Source of the DNA: Palsa-513 sp050010595
GTDB lineage: Bacteria; Actinomycetota; Thermoleophilia; Solirubrobacterales; Solirubrobacteraceae
Direction: 5' to 3'
Assembly: GCA_050010595.1 (NCBI GenBank)
Contig: JBEKKS010000008.1
Coordinates: 62,001-126,000 of the forward strand
Length of the DNA: 64,000 bases
This document shows positions 32,048 through 41,735 of this stretch, piece after piece; positions within the stretch are counted from its first letter, which is position 1, and every line of letters starts with the position of its first letter. The translations under genes were made by a program, and so were the position numbers. The notes under the pieces are model-generated. The model was not told the origin of the DNA. It searched no databases and saw nothing but the letters and a program-made list of their open reading frames with translations.

Positions 32048-35000
32048 TCATGCGTCACCCGCTGACGCGCGAAGCGTCAGCGCCTCGGGGTAGGAGCAGA
32101 GCCGCGCGCGTCCCGGGCAGGTAGCGCAACGCTCGAAACCGGGCGAGCTCGTGACCCCGTAGTCCCCGCGCCGCAGCGGTGCCAGGCGCCGGGCAAGCTC
32201 GCGCGCGAGATGCTGCTCGTCCGTGGCCTCGTAGCGGGCGCTGAAAGTCTCCTGCGGAGCACGCAGGAAGCAGTGCGCAACCTCCACGCATTGCGCGCCG
32301 CCACGCAGCGCCGCGAGCGCATATGCCAGCCGCTGAAGGTCGTAGTCGCGGCGCACATGGGCCTCGAGGTCCTCGCCTTCGCCGATCGCATCCGTCTTGT
32401 AGTCGACGATCAGGCACGTTCCATCCGCCTCCGTCGCGATCACGTCGAACGTCCCGCGCAGCAGCTCGCCGTCAGGCTCGATCGCGAACGCGAACGGCTC
32501 TTCGCGGCGCACGTCGCTCGCGGTGGCAAGGCGAGCGCAGAGAGGGCTGCGCGCGAAAGCGCCAACAAGCTCGGCGACGCCGGCGGTATCGCGATCGAGG
32601 CGCAACTGCGCCGCAGTCGCCGCGACGCTCAATGGCTCGGGCGCAAAGGGCGCGGCGAAGTCGAGGCGTTCGAGCAGTGCGTGGACGAGCGTGCCGCGCG
32701 CCGCCCCACTGCCACCGCCGGCCCCGGCAGGCGGAGCAACGTCCGGCAGGCCCAGCACGCGTTGGAGGTAATAGCGATAGCCGCATCGGGCGTACTCGGA
32801 GAGCGCCGTGTAGGAGAGGCGCCCCGGATCGACGTGGGCGGCACGCCGGGGCGAGGCAGCGGGCTGCTGCGGCTCCGCCACGGCCAGCTCCGCTGTCGGC
32901 CGCGGCTGCGCGAGAGCCGTCGCGGTCGCGATCGTCAGGCGCAGCGGCACGCCGGCCGTGCCGGCTACCAAGGCGCCGGCGACCGGAGCGGCGAGCCGCG
33001 CCGCGAGGTCTGGGACGAGCGCCGGGGCGAGCCATGCGATCGGGGATTGATCCGCAGCGGGCCAGGACTCCAGACGCGCCGCGCCGCTGAGGATCAGGCG
33101 CTCGCGGGCGCGCGTCATCGCAACGTAGAAGATGCGCTGTTCCTCGGCGCTCGCGCGGGCGCGGCGCTCTGCGACCAGCTCGGCGTAGTCGAGCGCGTCA
33201 AAGCTTGCGCGCTCGATCGACGGTAGCCGCACCCCGACGCGCACCCCATCGGTCAGTAGGCGCGGCTCGCCGCGGTTCGGTCGATGACCGAGGTCGGCAA
33301 GGCAGACGACCGGGAACTCGAGCCCTTTCGCCGCATGGACGGTCATCAGGCGCACGGCGTCCGCGAGCGGTGGGGGCGCCTCGGCCTCGCGCAAGCTGCC
33401 GAGGCGCCCGGCTGCGAGCGCATCGGCGAAGCGGCGCAGGTCGCGGCCTTCGCGGCCCTCGAACTCGCGCGCGAGGCGAACGAGCTTGTGCACGTTGGCG
33501 ACGCGGCGCTCGGCGCCCGACAGCTGACGGAGATACCGCTCGTAGCCGTGGTCGGCAATCGCTGCCGCCACGATCTCTCCGAGCGACCGCACCGGCGCCG
33601 CGGCGCGGGCGGCGGCAAAGCATGCAGCAAACGCGTCGAGACGCTCGTCGATTCCACCAGCGGCCAGCGCCGCGTACGGGCTGACCGCTCGCTCGCGGGC
33701 AGCAAGTGCCAGCTCGACCAGAGCGTCGGAGCTGGCACCGGCAAGCGGCGAGGCGAGCGCACCGTAGAGCGCGAGCTCATCGAGTGGGTTCGCAAGCGCC
33801 GTCAGATACGCGGCGAGATCGGCGATCTCGGGCCGGCGATAGAAGCCGGCGCCCGCCGGCGTGAGCGTTGCGTGCCCGCGAGACGCGATCTCGGTCTCGT
33901 AGACGCCAATCTCGCTCGCCGCGCGCAACAGCACGACGATCTCGCCGGGCGCCGCCTCACCGCCCGCGATCAGCTCGTCGATGCGCGCCGCGAGCAGGCG
34001 GGCCTCCGCCGCGCGCCACAATCGTGGGCCGGCGCTGAACAACTGCGCGTGCTCATCCCAGCCGTCGGTGTCGGTCAGGATCAGCTCGAGCGCCGGGCCG
34101 CCGGCAGCGTCGGTACGACCGGGGCGCAGCGGCACGAAGCGCTCGCCGAAGAGCGGCGCGAAGATCGCGTTTACGCCGTCGAGGATCGCTGTGCGCGAGC
34201 GGTAGTTCGCCGACAGCACCAGCCCGCGCCCCTGCTCCCGCAGGCGCGCGAAGCGTTCACGAAAGATCTCGACGTCGGCGTGGCGAAAGGCGTAGATCGA
34301 CTGGAACGCGTCGCCGACCGTGAACAGGTTGTCGCGCTCGAGCTCCGCCAGGATCGCGATCTGGCGCGCATTCGTGTCCTGGAGCTCGTCGACCATCAGG
34401 CGCTCGAAGCGCTCCCGCCAGGCCTGCGCGATCTCGGGGTGCTCACGCAACAGGCGTGCCGCAGCGAGCTCGAGATCATCGAAGTCGGCACCACCGCGGG
34501 CCTGCTTCAGCAGCGTGAAGCGCTCCCCCAAGTCCTCCAGCAGCTGGTCGAGCAGCGGGATCGCCGCCGCCGCGCGCGCGTCAACGAGGGCGCGCTCGAG
34601 CGAGGCGAGCGCGCCCTCGTAGCCGTCCGCCTCGGCGCATTCGAACGCCTTGCCGCGGCGAGTGAGCGTGAGGCTTGCCAGCGCCGCCAGGTCAAGCGGG
34701 CCCGCGAGCAGCTCGCGGCAGCGCTCCAGGCGACCGAGCGCAGTGGCGACGCTTTCGGTCAGAGCCGCACCACCGAGCCGCACCGCGAGCGCCTGCGCGG
34801 TCGCGAGCAACTGCTGCGCAGCCGCACGCGCGTCCGGTGGCGGTGGCGGGAGCGGCAGCCGCGGCTCGTCCTCGCCGCGGCTGCGGCGCTCGTCGTAGAC
34901 AGCGAACAAGGCGTGACGCAGGGCGTCGACACCAAACTCCGCCGCCAGATCTAGCGCGCCGTCGCGCTCCTGCCAGCGCGCGAAAGCGAGCTGGAAGGCA

Positions 35001-35410
35001 CGCTCGCGCAGCGCGGCGCTCTCAGCCTCGTCGAGCACGTCGAAGTCCGGCGGTAGCGGTGCAAGCAGCGGATGCGAGCGCAGCAAACGCGTTGCGAACG
35101 CGTGGAAAGTCGAGATCGGCGCGGCTGCGCACTCGTGGGCAGCAGAACGCGCGCCGAGCGCCAGCAGGCGAGCACGGACGCGGCCGCGCAGCTCGCCCGC
35201 AGCGCGATCGGTGAACGTGATCGCAAGGATCCGACTCGGCGCGACCCCCTCCCCCACCACAGCCGCGACGAAACGCTCAACGAGCACGCTCGTCTTGCCG
35301 CTGCCCGCGTTTGCCGCCAGGACGCACTCGCCACCGCGATCGTCGATCGCCGCCAGCTGCTCCTCGCTGAACCCGGTGCCCAGCTCGAACAGCGAGAGCT
35401 GCGCGCTCAC
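32048..35410 (-). CDS. addA: UvrD/AddA-type helicase-nuclease
   Basis: A 1120-residue RecB/AddA-like protein for double-strand-break end processing. Helicase motif I is ANAGSGKT (33-40); other UvrD motifs follow (AITFTDRAAGEL, VDELQDTN, GDAFQSIYAFRHAD, LSANYRS, VMTVHAAKGLEFPVV). The C-terminal nuclease has GTFDVI and LIVDYKTD. A cysteine upstream of the nuclease (ARCGYRYYLQRVLG) and CATCPGRARLC near the end form the four-cysteine Fe-S cluster of AddB/AdnAB-type nucleases. Here the cluster is in the helicase subunit as well as in the partner. It overlaps addB by 4 bases. It may be the actinobacterial AdnA/B equivalent. Confidence 0.87.
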   Translation of the reverse strand: MSAQLSLFELGTGFSEEQLAAIDDRGGECVLAANAGSGKTSVLVERFVAAVVGEGVAPSRILAITFTDRAAGELRGRVRARLLALGARSAAHECAAAPISTFHAFATRLLRSHPLLAPLPPDFDVLDEAESAALRERAFQLAFARWQERDGALDLAAEFGVDALRHALFAVYDERRSRGEDEPRLPLPPPPPDARAAAQQLLATAQALAVRLGGAALTESVATALGRLERCRELLAGPLDLAALASLTLTRRGKAFECAEADGYEGALASLERALVDARAAAAIPLLDQLLEDLGERFTLLKQARGGADFDDLELAAARLLREHPEIAQAWRERFERLMVDELQDTNARQIAILAELERDNLFTVGDAFQSIYAFRHADVEIFRERFARLREQGRGLVLSANYRSRTAILDGVNAIFAPLFGERFVPLRPGRTDAAGGPALELILTDTDGWDEHAQLFSAGPRLWRAAEARLLAARIDELIAGGEAAPGEIVVLLRAASEIGVYETEIASRGHATLTPAGAGFYRRPEIADLAAYLTALANPLDELALYGALASPLAGASSDALVELALAARERAVSPYAALAAGGIDERLDAFAACFAAARAAAPVRSLGEIVAAAIADHGYERYLRQLSGAERRVANVHKLVRLAREFEGREGRDLRRFADALAAGRLGSLREAEAPPPLADAVRLMTVHAAKGLEFPVVCLADLGHRPNRGEPRLLTDGVRVGVRLPSIERASFDALDYAELVAERRARASAEEQRIFYVAMTRARERLILSGAARLESWPAADQSPIAWLAPALVPDLAARLAAPVAGALVAGTAGVPLRLTIATATALAQPRPTAELAVAEPQQPAASPRRAAHVDPGRLSYTALSEYARCGYRYYLQRVLGLPDVAPPAGAGGGSGAARGTLVHALLERLDFAAPFAPEPLSVAATAAQLRLDRDTAGVAELVGAFARSPLCARLATASDVRREEPFAFAIEPDGELLRGTFDVIATEADGTCLIVDYKTDAIGEGEDLEAHVRRDYDLQRLAYALAALRGGAQCVEVAHCFLRAPQETFSARYEATDEQHLARELARRLAPLRRGDYGVTSSPGFERCATCPGRARLCSYPEALTLRASAGDA

Positions 35411-38142
35411 GACGCCTCGGCGCGGCAGATCGCCGGGTAGCGGCAGCCGTGGCGCGAACAGCTGGCGGGACGCGATTCGAGCGCGCCGCGCTCGATCTCG
35501 GCCGCAAGCTCGGTCGCGGTGCGCAGGCGCTCATCGAGCAGCGTGCGCAGCGAGCTCGCCGCGAGACGATCGGTCGGTCTCAGATCCTGGGCCTCGCGCA
35601 CGTCCTCGCGGATCGCACCCCGCGGCTGAAGATCCGCTGTGCGCAGCGGCTGGTAGAGACCGCCGGCGGCCTCCACCCCCAGCAGACGCTCCACAGCCAG
35701 CATGTAGAGCGCCGGCTGCAGCTTGCGCTCGCCAACCCACGAGGCCCAACCGTCGACGCCGCCGCCCGTCTTGTAGTCATAGACGATCGCGCTGCCGCCG
35801 ACCGCAAGATCGACGCGATCGATCCGGCCGACCAGCGAGAGGCCGTCGGCGAGCTCGACAGCATCGTGCTTCGCGCCCTCGACGCCGAACGAGAGCTCCG
35901 TCACAGCAGGCTCGTGCTCACCCGCCAAGGAGGCAGCAAAGCGCAGGTAGCGGCGCAGCTCCGCGCCCAAGCGACGGCGCTCGGCGCGCTCGACCGCCGG
36001 CAGCGGAGAGAGGCGCGCGGAGCGCTGCGCAAGCTCCGCTTCGAGCAGCTCGAGCGCCCGTGGGAGCGTGCGCTCATCAAGACGCCCTTCGAGACCGTCA
36101 AAGACCGCCGCGAGCACGCGATGGGCCTCCAAGCCGCGTGCGAGGAAGATCGAGTCGGGAGCAAGCTCGCGCGCTCGAAACCCGTGCTCGACGAGCCATG
36201 CGACAGGGCAGGATGCCCATGACTCGAGGCCCGAGGCGGAGTGTGCGACGCGACCGCGCAAGGCCGCGAGGCGCTCCGGCCGGGCGAGCGGCGCGATCGC
36301 CGCGCCGCGCCGCGCCGCGATCGTGCTTGCGGGCACGCTCGAGTGACGACACTCGAGCGATGCGTCGAAGCAGTCGCGCAGCTCTTCGACGAACAGCGAT
36401 GCCGGCGTTGCCTCGCCGGCATCGCTCGCCGCGTGCCAGCTGACGCGCAAGCGGGATGTCGGCCGCGAGCAGAGCGCGTAGAAGAGGTAGCGCTCCGCCG
36501 CCAGCTGGTCGCCGGCGGCGCCCAGCGTCAGGCCGAGCTCGGCGCGCTCGGCCGAGCCAAGCAGCGGCTCCTCGCGCACAAGCGCCGGGAACACGCCCTC
36601 CTGCGTCGCACAGATGAAAAGCGCCCGCACCCGCCGGGCGCGCAGCGTCAGCGGATCGGCGATCGAAACCGCGGCCGGGTCGTTCGCGCGCAGCTCCACC
36701 GTCACCGCGGCCAAGGTGCGTTCGATGCCTGCCGTGCCGCCGAGCGTGGCCGGCTCGAGCTCGCGTAGCTCGCTCAGCACGCGGCGCACCGCCGCTGCGG
36801 CGGCGCCCTCCCAGGGGTCGATCAAAGGCGCCGACCGCTCGGCGCCGACAGCGAGCAGGCCTTCGAGATCCCGCTCGACGCCGTCGAGCGTGTCGGGCAG
36901 CAGCAGCGGACCATGCTCTCGCTCCCAGAGCTCGCGCGCGGCCCGCAGGTCGCTGATGCCGCGGCGTCGCAGCCGTGCCTCGAACGCATCCTTCGGTCCG
37001 ACCACCGGCTCGACGGCAAGGCATGCGATCAAATCCTCGACCGTGCCCTCACCCGCAGCCACGCGTAAGCGGGCCAGCAGGGTGCGACCGATCACCGTCG
37101 CGTCGAGACGGTCGCGGCGATCCTCCGCGTGGGGGATCGCGCGCGCCGCAAGGGCGTCGGCGAGCGGTTCGGGAGCGCCACGCGTAAGGATCGCAATCTC
37201 GCCGGGCACGAACCCAGCGGCGATCAACTCGGCGACCTCGGCTGCGACGAGCTCCGATTCGGCGCGCTCGTCGGCGCCCTCGAGTAAGCGGACCGCAGCG
37301 CCCGCGGCCGCCCGGGCGCCGTCCTCGAACAGCGCGCGCTCCAGGTGATGCAGCGCCGGGTCCTCGTAGAACTCGCTCTGCGGTCCCAGCTCGATCAGCT
37401 CGTCAGCACCGGGGCGCAGCGTCTCGAGCGTTGTCGCACGGCCCGCCAGCGCGAGACGGCCGGGCTCGCCGGGGAGCGAGACCGTGACCTGCGCGCCGAC
37501 GCGGTGGGCGAGCGTCTCGATCGTGTCGAGCTGGCGCACGTCGAGATCGTCGAAGCCGTAGCAGAAGACCGGCGTCGCATGCCAGCGCTCCGGGGCGAGC
37601 GTCAGCGCGTCGAGCGTCGCGCGCGCGTACAGCTCGGCGTCGAGGCGGCCGAGCCGCTCGAGCCGCCGGCGATAGGCGGTGTAGAGCGTTGCGAGCTCTT
37701 GCGCGAACGGGCGACGGCGGCCCGCGCCAGACCAGAGTCGCAAAGCGCGCGTCAGGCGCGGCGGCTCGACCCGCTGGGACTCGAGCTGGGCCACGAAGCG
37801 CGCAAGCGCCGGAACGAATGCCGGCGAGCGGGCGGCGGGCGCCAGCGCGTCCAGGCGCACCTGCGCAACCGTGGCGCGCAGGAGGGCGGCGCGGGCGTGC
37901 TCGCCCAGCGGGCGCTCGCGCAAGCCGGCACGAACGGCGATCTCGCGCATCAGCGCGCTGAACGGCTCGACGCGCACGCCGAGGACCGTGCCGCCTTGGG
38001 CGAGCTCGCGGCGATAGTGCTCAGCGTCAGCGCTGCGCGGGACGACGAGGATCGGCGCGCGCGGCAGCGCCGCGCGGTAGCGCTCCAGGACTACGTGCGC
38101 CTTGGCAGAGTTCGCGGGACCGACGACGAGCGTGAGCGGCAT
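35407..38142 (-). CDS. addB: AddB-like PD-(D/E)XK nuclease subunit
   Basis: A 911-residue partner of the helicase. The N-terminus has a helicase-like fold, but the Walker A is degenerate: VVGPANSAKAHVV (6-18) lacks the GK(T/S) core, so ATP hydrolysis by this subunit is doubtful. The C-terminal nuclease carries GRIDRVDL and IVYDYKTGGG. Cysteines in WASCPVAWLVEHGF and CSRHGCRYPAIC match the Fe-S cluster of AddB. It precedes the helicase gene, with an ATGA overlap. Its high Ala/Arg/Leu content matches neighbouring housekeeping genes. The pair should resect breaks for recombination. Confidence 0.85.
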   Translation of the reverse strand: MPLTLVVGPANSAKAHVVLERYRAALPRAPILVVPRSADAEHYRRELAQGGTVLGVRVEPFSALMREIAVRAGLRERPLGEHARAALLRATVAQVRLDALAPAARSPAFVPALARFVAQLESQRVEPPRLTRALRLWSGAGRRRPFAQELATLYTAYRRRLERLGRLDAELYARATLDALTLAPERWHATPVFCYGFDDLDVRQLDTIETLAHRVGAQVTVSLPGEPGRLALAGRATTLETLRPGADELIELGPQSEFYEDPALHHLERALFEDGARAAAGAAVRLLEGADERAESELVAAEVAELIAAGFVPGEIAILTRGAPEPLADALAARAIPHAEDRRDRLDATVIGRTLLARLRVAAGEGTVEDLIACLAVEPVVGPKDAFEARLRRRGISDLRAARELWEREHGPLLLPDTLDGVERDLEGLLAVGAERSAPLIDPWEGAAAAAVRRVLSELRELEPATLGGTAGIERTLAAVTVELRANDPAAVSIADPLTLRARRVRALFICATQEGVFPALVREEPLLGSAERAELGLTLGAAGDQLAAERYLFYALCSRPTSRLRVSWHAASDAGEATPASLFVEELRDCFDASLECRHSSVPASTIAARRGAAIAPLARPERLAALRGRVAHSASGLESWASCPVAWLVEHGFRARELAPDSIFLARGLEAHRVLAAVFDGLEGRLDERTLPRALELLEAELAQRSARLSPLPAVERAERRRLGAELRRYLRFAASLAGEHEPAVTELSFGVEGAKHDAVELADGLSLVGRIDRVDLAVGGSAIVYDYKTGGGVDGWASWVGERKLQPALYMLAVERLLGVEAAGGLYQPLRTADLQPRGAIREDVREAQDLRPTDRLAASSLRTLLDERLRTATELAAEIERGALESRPASCSRHGCRYPAICRAEAS

Positions 38143-38211
38143 GGGTGATCCATGGTGGCGCAGCCGGCCGACGTAGCCCGCCGACCCACGTCAGTCCGGC
38201 GATGTGCCGCT

Positions 38212-40455
38212 CTAGGCGGCGGTGCGTTCCGCGGCGACCGCGGCAACCGGCTCGACGGTTTCCTGGTCGGGAGGCTTCGCGCCCTCGCGGGCCCACGGCT
38301 CGTCGAACTCGACGCGCCAGCGGCCCTCCTCGTTCTGCGTCAAGGCGAGGCGGGCACGGAACGAACGCCCGGTGCGGCCGCGGAAGCCAGTGACCGGGCG
38401 CTCGGTGCGGCCTGTCGCGATCAGCTCCCGTGCGATTGCGAGCGGCAGCGTCTTGCCGGCTTTCGCCTTCCAGATCACGAAGCCACAGCCGGGATCCTCG
38501 CGAGACCAGCAGGAGTAGCCCTTGCGGTTCTCGATGATGTCGTGGCCACAGACCGGGCAGGGGCCGAGGTTGGCCCGCGGGATCCGGACGTCCTTGAGGG
38601 TCTCGTCGAGCACCTCGATCGTCTCCTTGGCAAATCCTGCGATGTCGCGCATGAACTTCTCGCGCGAGTCCTCGCCACGCTCGATCTGGCCCAGGCGCTG
38701 CTCCCAGGAACCGGTCAGGTCGGGCGAGGTGAGCGCGTGCGCGCCGAGCAGGCGGATCACATTCAGGCCCTTCTCAGTGACGACCAGCGAGCGACCGTCG
38801 CGCTCGACGTAGCCGACATCGATCAGTCGCTCGATGATCGCTGCGCGCGTCGCCGGGGTACCGATACCCGAGTCCTTCATCGCCTCGCGCAGCTCCTCGT
38901 CATCGACGAGCTTGCCCGCTGTCTCCATCGCACCGAGCAGCGACGCGTCGCTGTAGCGTCGCGGCGGCTTCGTCTCCTTGGCGAGCGCCGCGATCTCGAG
39001 CACCTCTGAGGGCTCGCCCTGATCGAGGCGAGGGAGCTGCTGCTCGCCTGTCTCGTCGTCGTCGGACTGGGCATCAGCCGCTTGGGACTCCGCGTCGACG
39101 GCGAGGTAAACACCGCGCCAGCCCGGGACCAGAAGCACCTTGCCGCGCGTGCGAAACACATGCTCGGCGACGGTCGTCTCGACACGCGTGTTCTCGAGGA
39201 CCGCCTCCGGGTGGAAGGCGGCAAGGAAGCGGCGCACGACGAGGTCGTAGACGCGGCGATCGTCGTCGCCCATCTTGTCGACCGGGTGCTCGGCGCGCGT
39301 CGGGATGATCGCGTGGTGGTCTGAGACCTTGCTGTCGTCGATAACGCGGCCGAGCGGCAGCACGTCAAGGGAGATCACATACTCGGCAGCCGCCCGGAAC
39401 TCGGCGCGCGCGGCAAGCAGCTCAGCCGTCGGGACGATCTCGGGAGCCATGTCGCTCGTCAGGAAGCGCGAGTTGGTGCGTGGGTATGTGAGCGCCTTGT
39501 GCTCCTCGTACAGGCGCTGCGCGGCGCCGAGCGTGCGCCTGGCGGAGAAGCCGAAGCGCGTGTTCGCGTCGCGTTGCAGCGAGGTGAGGTCATAGAGCAT
39601 CGGCGGCTTGTCGATCTGCTCGCGCTTCTCGATCTTGGTGATCGTCCCGTGGCCGGCACGGCATGCGGCAACGATCTCGTTCGCCTGCGCTTCCGAGGCG
39701 ATGCGTGGCTTCGCGCCTGCGTGAAACCGACCGTCGTAGGAGCGGCTCGAATCCGCGGATGGCTCGAAGCGCGCATCCACGAGCCAATACGGCTCTGGCT
39801 TGAATGCGCGAATCTCCTCTTCGCGGCGTGCAAGGATCGCGAGCGTTGGGGTCTGGACGCGCCCGAGCGAGACGGCGCCGTCGAACGACGAACGCAACCG
39901 GATCGTCGCCGCGCGAGTCGCGTTCATGCCGACGATCCAGTCGGCCTCGGAGCGCGAGCGGGCTGCCTGCTCGAGCGAGTGAAGCTCGGTCGCCGGCCGC
40001 AAGCTCGCAAACGCGTCGCGCATCGCCTGCGCTGTCATCGAGGACAGCCAGAGGCGGCGGACTGGCAGGGTCGAGCCAGCCTTCTCGTAGAGGTAGGCGA
40101 AGATCAGCTCGCCCTCGCGACCCGCGTCACAGGCGTTGATGACCTCGCTGATGTCGCCGCGGTGCAGAAGCTTCGTGACGACCGTCATCTGCTTCTTCGA
40201 GCGCTCGTCGCGGACGACAAGCCGGAAGCGCTCGGGAACGATCGGCAGGTCGGCCATCCGCCAGCGCTTGAACTTGGGGTCGTACTCCTCAGGCTCGGCG
40301 AGCTGGACGAGATGCCCGACGGCCCACGTGATGACGTGCTCCGGTCCCTCGAGATAACCCTCCTGCTTGGCGAACGGTCCGGGCAGGACGCGCGCGAGAT
40401 CGCGCCCAACCGAGGGCTTCTCCGCGATCACCAGCGTCTTGGTCACGTCTGCCAT
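38212..40455 (-). CDS. topB: DNA topoisomerase III (type IA)
   Basis: A 747-residue type IA topoisomerase of the TopB group. The TOPRIM domain has AEKPSVGRDLARVL (11-24) and CDAGREGELIF (109-119). The catalytic tyrosine is Y324 in LTYPRTNSR, preceded by LYDLTSLQRDAN. A C-terminal zinc ribbon (CPVCGHDIIENRKGYSCW... CGF) precedes a basic extension with GFRGRTGRSFRARL. It relaxes or decatenates single-stranded junctions. The ATG at 40455 has TACCCT 9 bases upstream, a leaderless-type promoter; a start at 40497 would add an unlike 14-residue extension. The chromosome should also encode the main TopA elsewhere. Confidence 0.9.
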   Translation of the reverse strand: MADVTKTLVIAEKPSVGRDLARVLPGPFAKQEGYLEGPEHVITWAVGHLVQLAEPEEYDPKFKRWRMADLPIVPERFRLVVRDERSKKQMTVVTKLLHRGDISEVINACDAGREGELIFAYLYEKAGSTLPVRRLWLSSMTAQAMRDAFASLRPATELHSLEQAARSRSEADWIVGMNATRAATIRLRSSFDGAVSLGRVQTPTLAILARREEEIRAFKPEPYWLVDARFEPSADSSRSYDGRFHAGAKPRIASEAQANEIVAACRAGHGTITKIEKREQIDKPPMLYDLTSLQRDANTRFGFSARRTLGAAQRLYEEHKALTYPRTNSRFLTSDMAPEIVPTAELLAARAEFRAAAEYVISLDVLPLGRVIDDSKVSDHHAIIPTRAEHPVDKMGDDDRRVYDLVVRRFLAAFHPEAVLENTRVETTVAEHVFRTRGKVLLVPGWRGVYLAVDAESQAADAQSDDDETGEQQLPRLDQGEPSEVLEIAALAKETKPPRRYSDASLLGAMETAGKLVDDEELREAMKDSGIGTPATRAAIIERLIDVGYVERDGRSLVVTEKGLNVIRLLGAHALTSPDLTGSWEQRLGQIERGEDSREKFMRDIAGFAKETIEVLDETLKDVRIPRANLGPCPVCGHDIIENRKGYSCWSREDPGCGFVIWKAKAGKTLPLAIARELIATGRTERPVTGFRGRTGRSFRARLALTQNEEGRWRVEFDEPWAREGAKPPDQETVEPVAAVAAERTAA

Positions 40456-40507
40456 TTCGACGGCAGGGTAGCGGGCTGCGGCGCATAACCCGAACAAACG
40501 CCGAGAT

Positions 40508-41653
40508 TCATGCAGCGCAACCCTCGGTCGACACGGGGCTGCCGACCCGACGCAGGTCGCTGCGAACCGTCACATTCGCGACCCCGAAACCACCGTGCGG
40601 GCCCGGCGTGGTGCTCGCCGCGAAAATCGTCGTGACGACCTGACCGTCGCGGTCGACGAGCGGGCCGCCCGAGTTGCCGGGCCGTACGAGGCCACGAACC
40701 GCAGTCAGCACGCGCAGCACCGGTCCGCGGCCGTATGCATCCTGCGTCTGCACCGGCTGCGTCGCGCCAGCACGGCCTGGCTGTGCGACAAACGGGCCGT
40801 TCTCCGGATACCCAAGGATCGCGCCGGCGGTGCCCGAGGCCGGAGCACTCGCGAGGCGCAGGACGGGCAGACGCAGGCCGCGCACGCGCAGCACGGCGAG
40901 ATCGTTGCGCGGGTCGAACAGCACGACCGTCGCCGGAAGCTCGGGGGGCACGCCGCCGACCTCGACGCTCGTATCGGACTCGCCCGCGACCACATGGGCG
41001 TTCGTGAGCACCTCACCGGCCCCGACGACCCAGCCGGAACCCTCGATGCCGATGCCGCAGGCGATACCGAGGACGCGCACGACACTGCGCTGCGCGGCAC
41101 GAACCCGTGGGGCGCGCAGGATCGCCGCGTGCGCCGGCGCCAGCGAGAGGGTCGAGCCGGCGACCGTCGGTAGCGGGTCGATCCGAGCAATGAAGTTCAG
41201 CAACTTGTCCGAGGGGAGCAGCTCGTCCAAGCGGCGCAGAATCGTCGAGCGCTCGATCGTGGCGCTCAGGCCGTTTGCGCCCGGAAGCGTGAGGATCACC
41301 GTGCCTAGGACCCAGGCGACGGCAAGCGCGACGGCAGCGCTGAACAGCGCCCCACCGAGGCCATCGATCAAGCGCAGACCGGGGAGGCGCAGCGCGCTGC
41401 GCAGTCGCAGGGCGACGCCCTCCAGGCCGCCTGCAAGGATCCCGCCAGCGAGCAGAGCGCCGAGGAGTCCGAACAGCGGCGCGTAGGGCGAGGTCGCCCC
41501 GCCGCTCAGCAGCGACTCCGCAACCCGGGTGCCGATCAGGGCTCCGGCGCCGAAGCCGATCAGCGACAGAGCGGAGACGATCAGGCCGCGCCTGAACCCC
41601 GACAGCGCGATCAGCACCGTCACGCTGAGGATCCCCCAATCGAGCTCGGTCAT
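40508..41653 (-). CDS. MarP-like membrane serine protease (CvpA plus trypsin-like domain)
   Basis: A 381-residue protein with four N-terminal membrane helices of the CvpA type (about 5-125) and a periplasmic chymotrypsin-like protease. The triad is H220 (TNAHVV), D251 (RNDLAVL) and S328 (PGNSGGPL). C199 and C379 correspond to the disulfide that activates M. tuberculosis MarP (Rv3671c), with equal spacing. MarP is needed for acid and oxidative-stress resistance and processes a peptidoglycan hydrolase. It is divergent, 82 bases from a penicillin-binding protein gene, an apt cell-envelope context. Confidence 0.9.
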   Translation of the reverse strand: MTELDWGILSVTVLIALSGFRRGLIVSALSLIGFGAGALIGTRVAESLLSGGATSPYAPLFGLLGALLAGGILAGGLEGVALRLRSALRLPGLRLIDGLGGALFSAAVALAVAWVLGTVILTLPGANGLSATIERSTILRRLDELLPSDKLLNFIARIDPLPTVAGSTLSLAPAHAAILRAPRVRAAQRSVVRVLGIACGIGIEGSGWVVGAGEVLTNAHVVAGESDTSVEVGGVPPELPATVVLFDPRNDLAVLRVRGLRLPVLRLASAPASGTAGAILGYPENGPFVAQPGRAGATQPVQTQDAYGRGPVLRVLTAVRGLVRPGNSGGPLVDRDGQVVTTIFAASTTPGPHGGFGVANVTVRSDLRRVGSPVSTEGCAA

Positions 41654-41673
41654 CAGCGCGTTGGCTCAGTGCC

Positions 41674-41702
41674 TATGCAACGACGTGCTCGGGCCGGATA
41701 AT
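41674..41702 (+). promoter_or_regulatory. Promoter of the penicillin-binding protein gene
   Basis: GATAAT (41697-41702) is a strong -10 in a GC-rich context, with TATGCA (41674-41679) 17 bases upstream as a weak -35. Transcription would begin near 41709 and leave a leader of about 27 bases before GTG 41736. Confidence 0.45.
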
Positions 41703-41735
41703 GCTGCTGCGAAAGGGGCAGATGAGCAGGGATCT

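Noticed and set aside
33284..34954. A 556-codon open frame on the plus strand
   Set aside because: Antisense shadow of the AddA helicase gene, with arginine-rich, motif-free translation.
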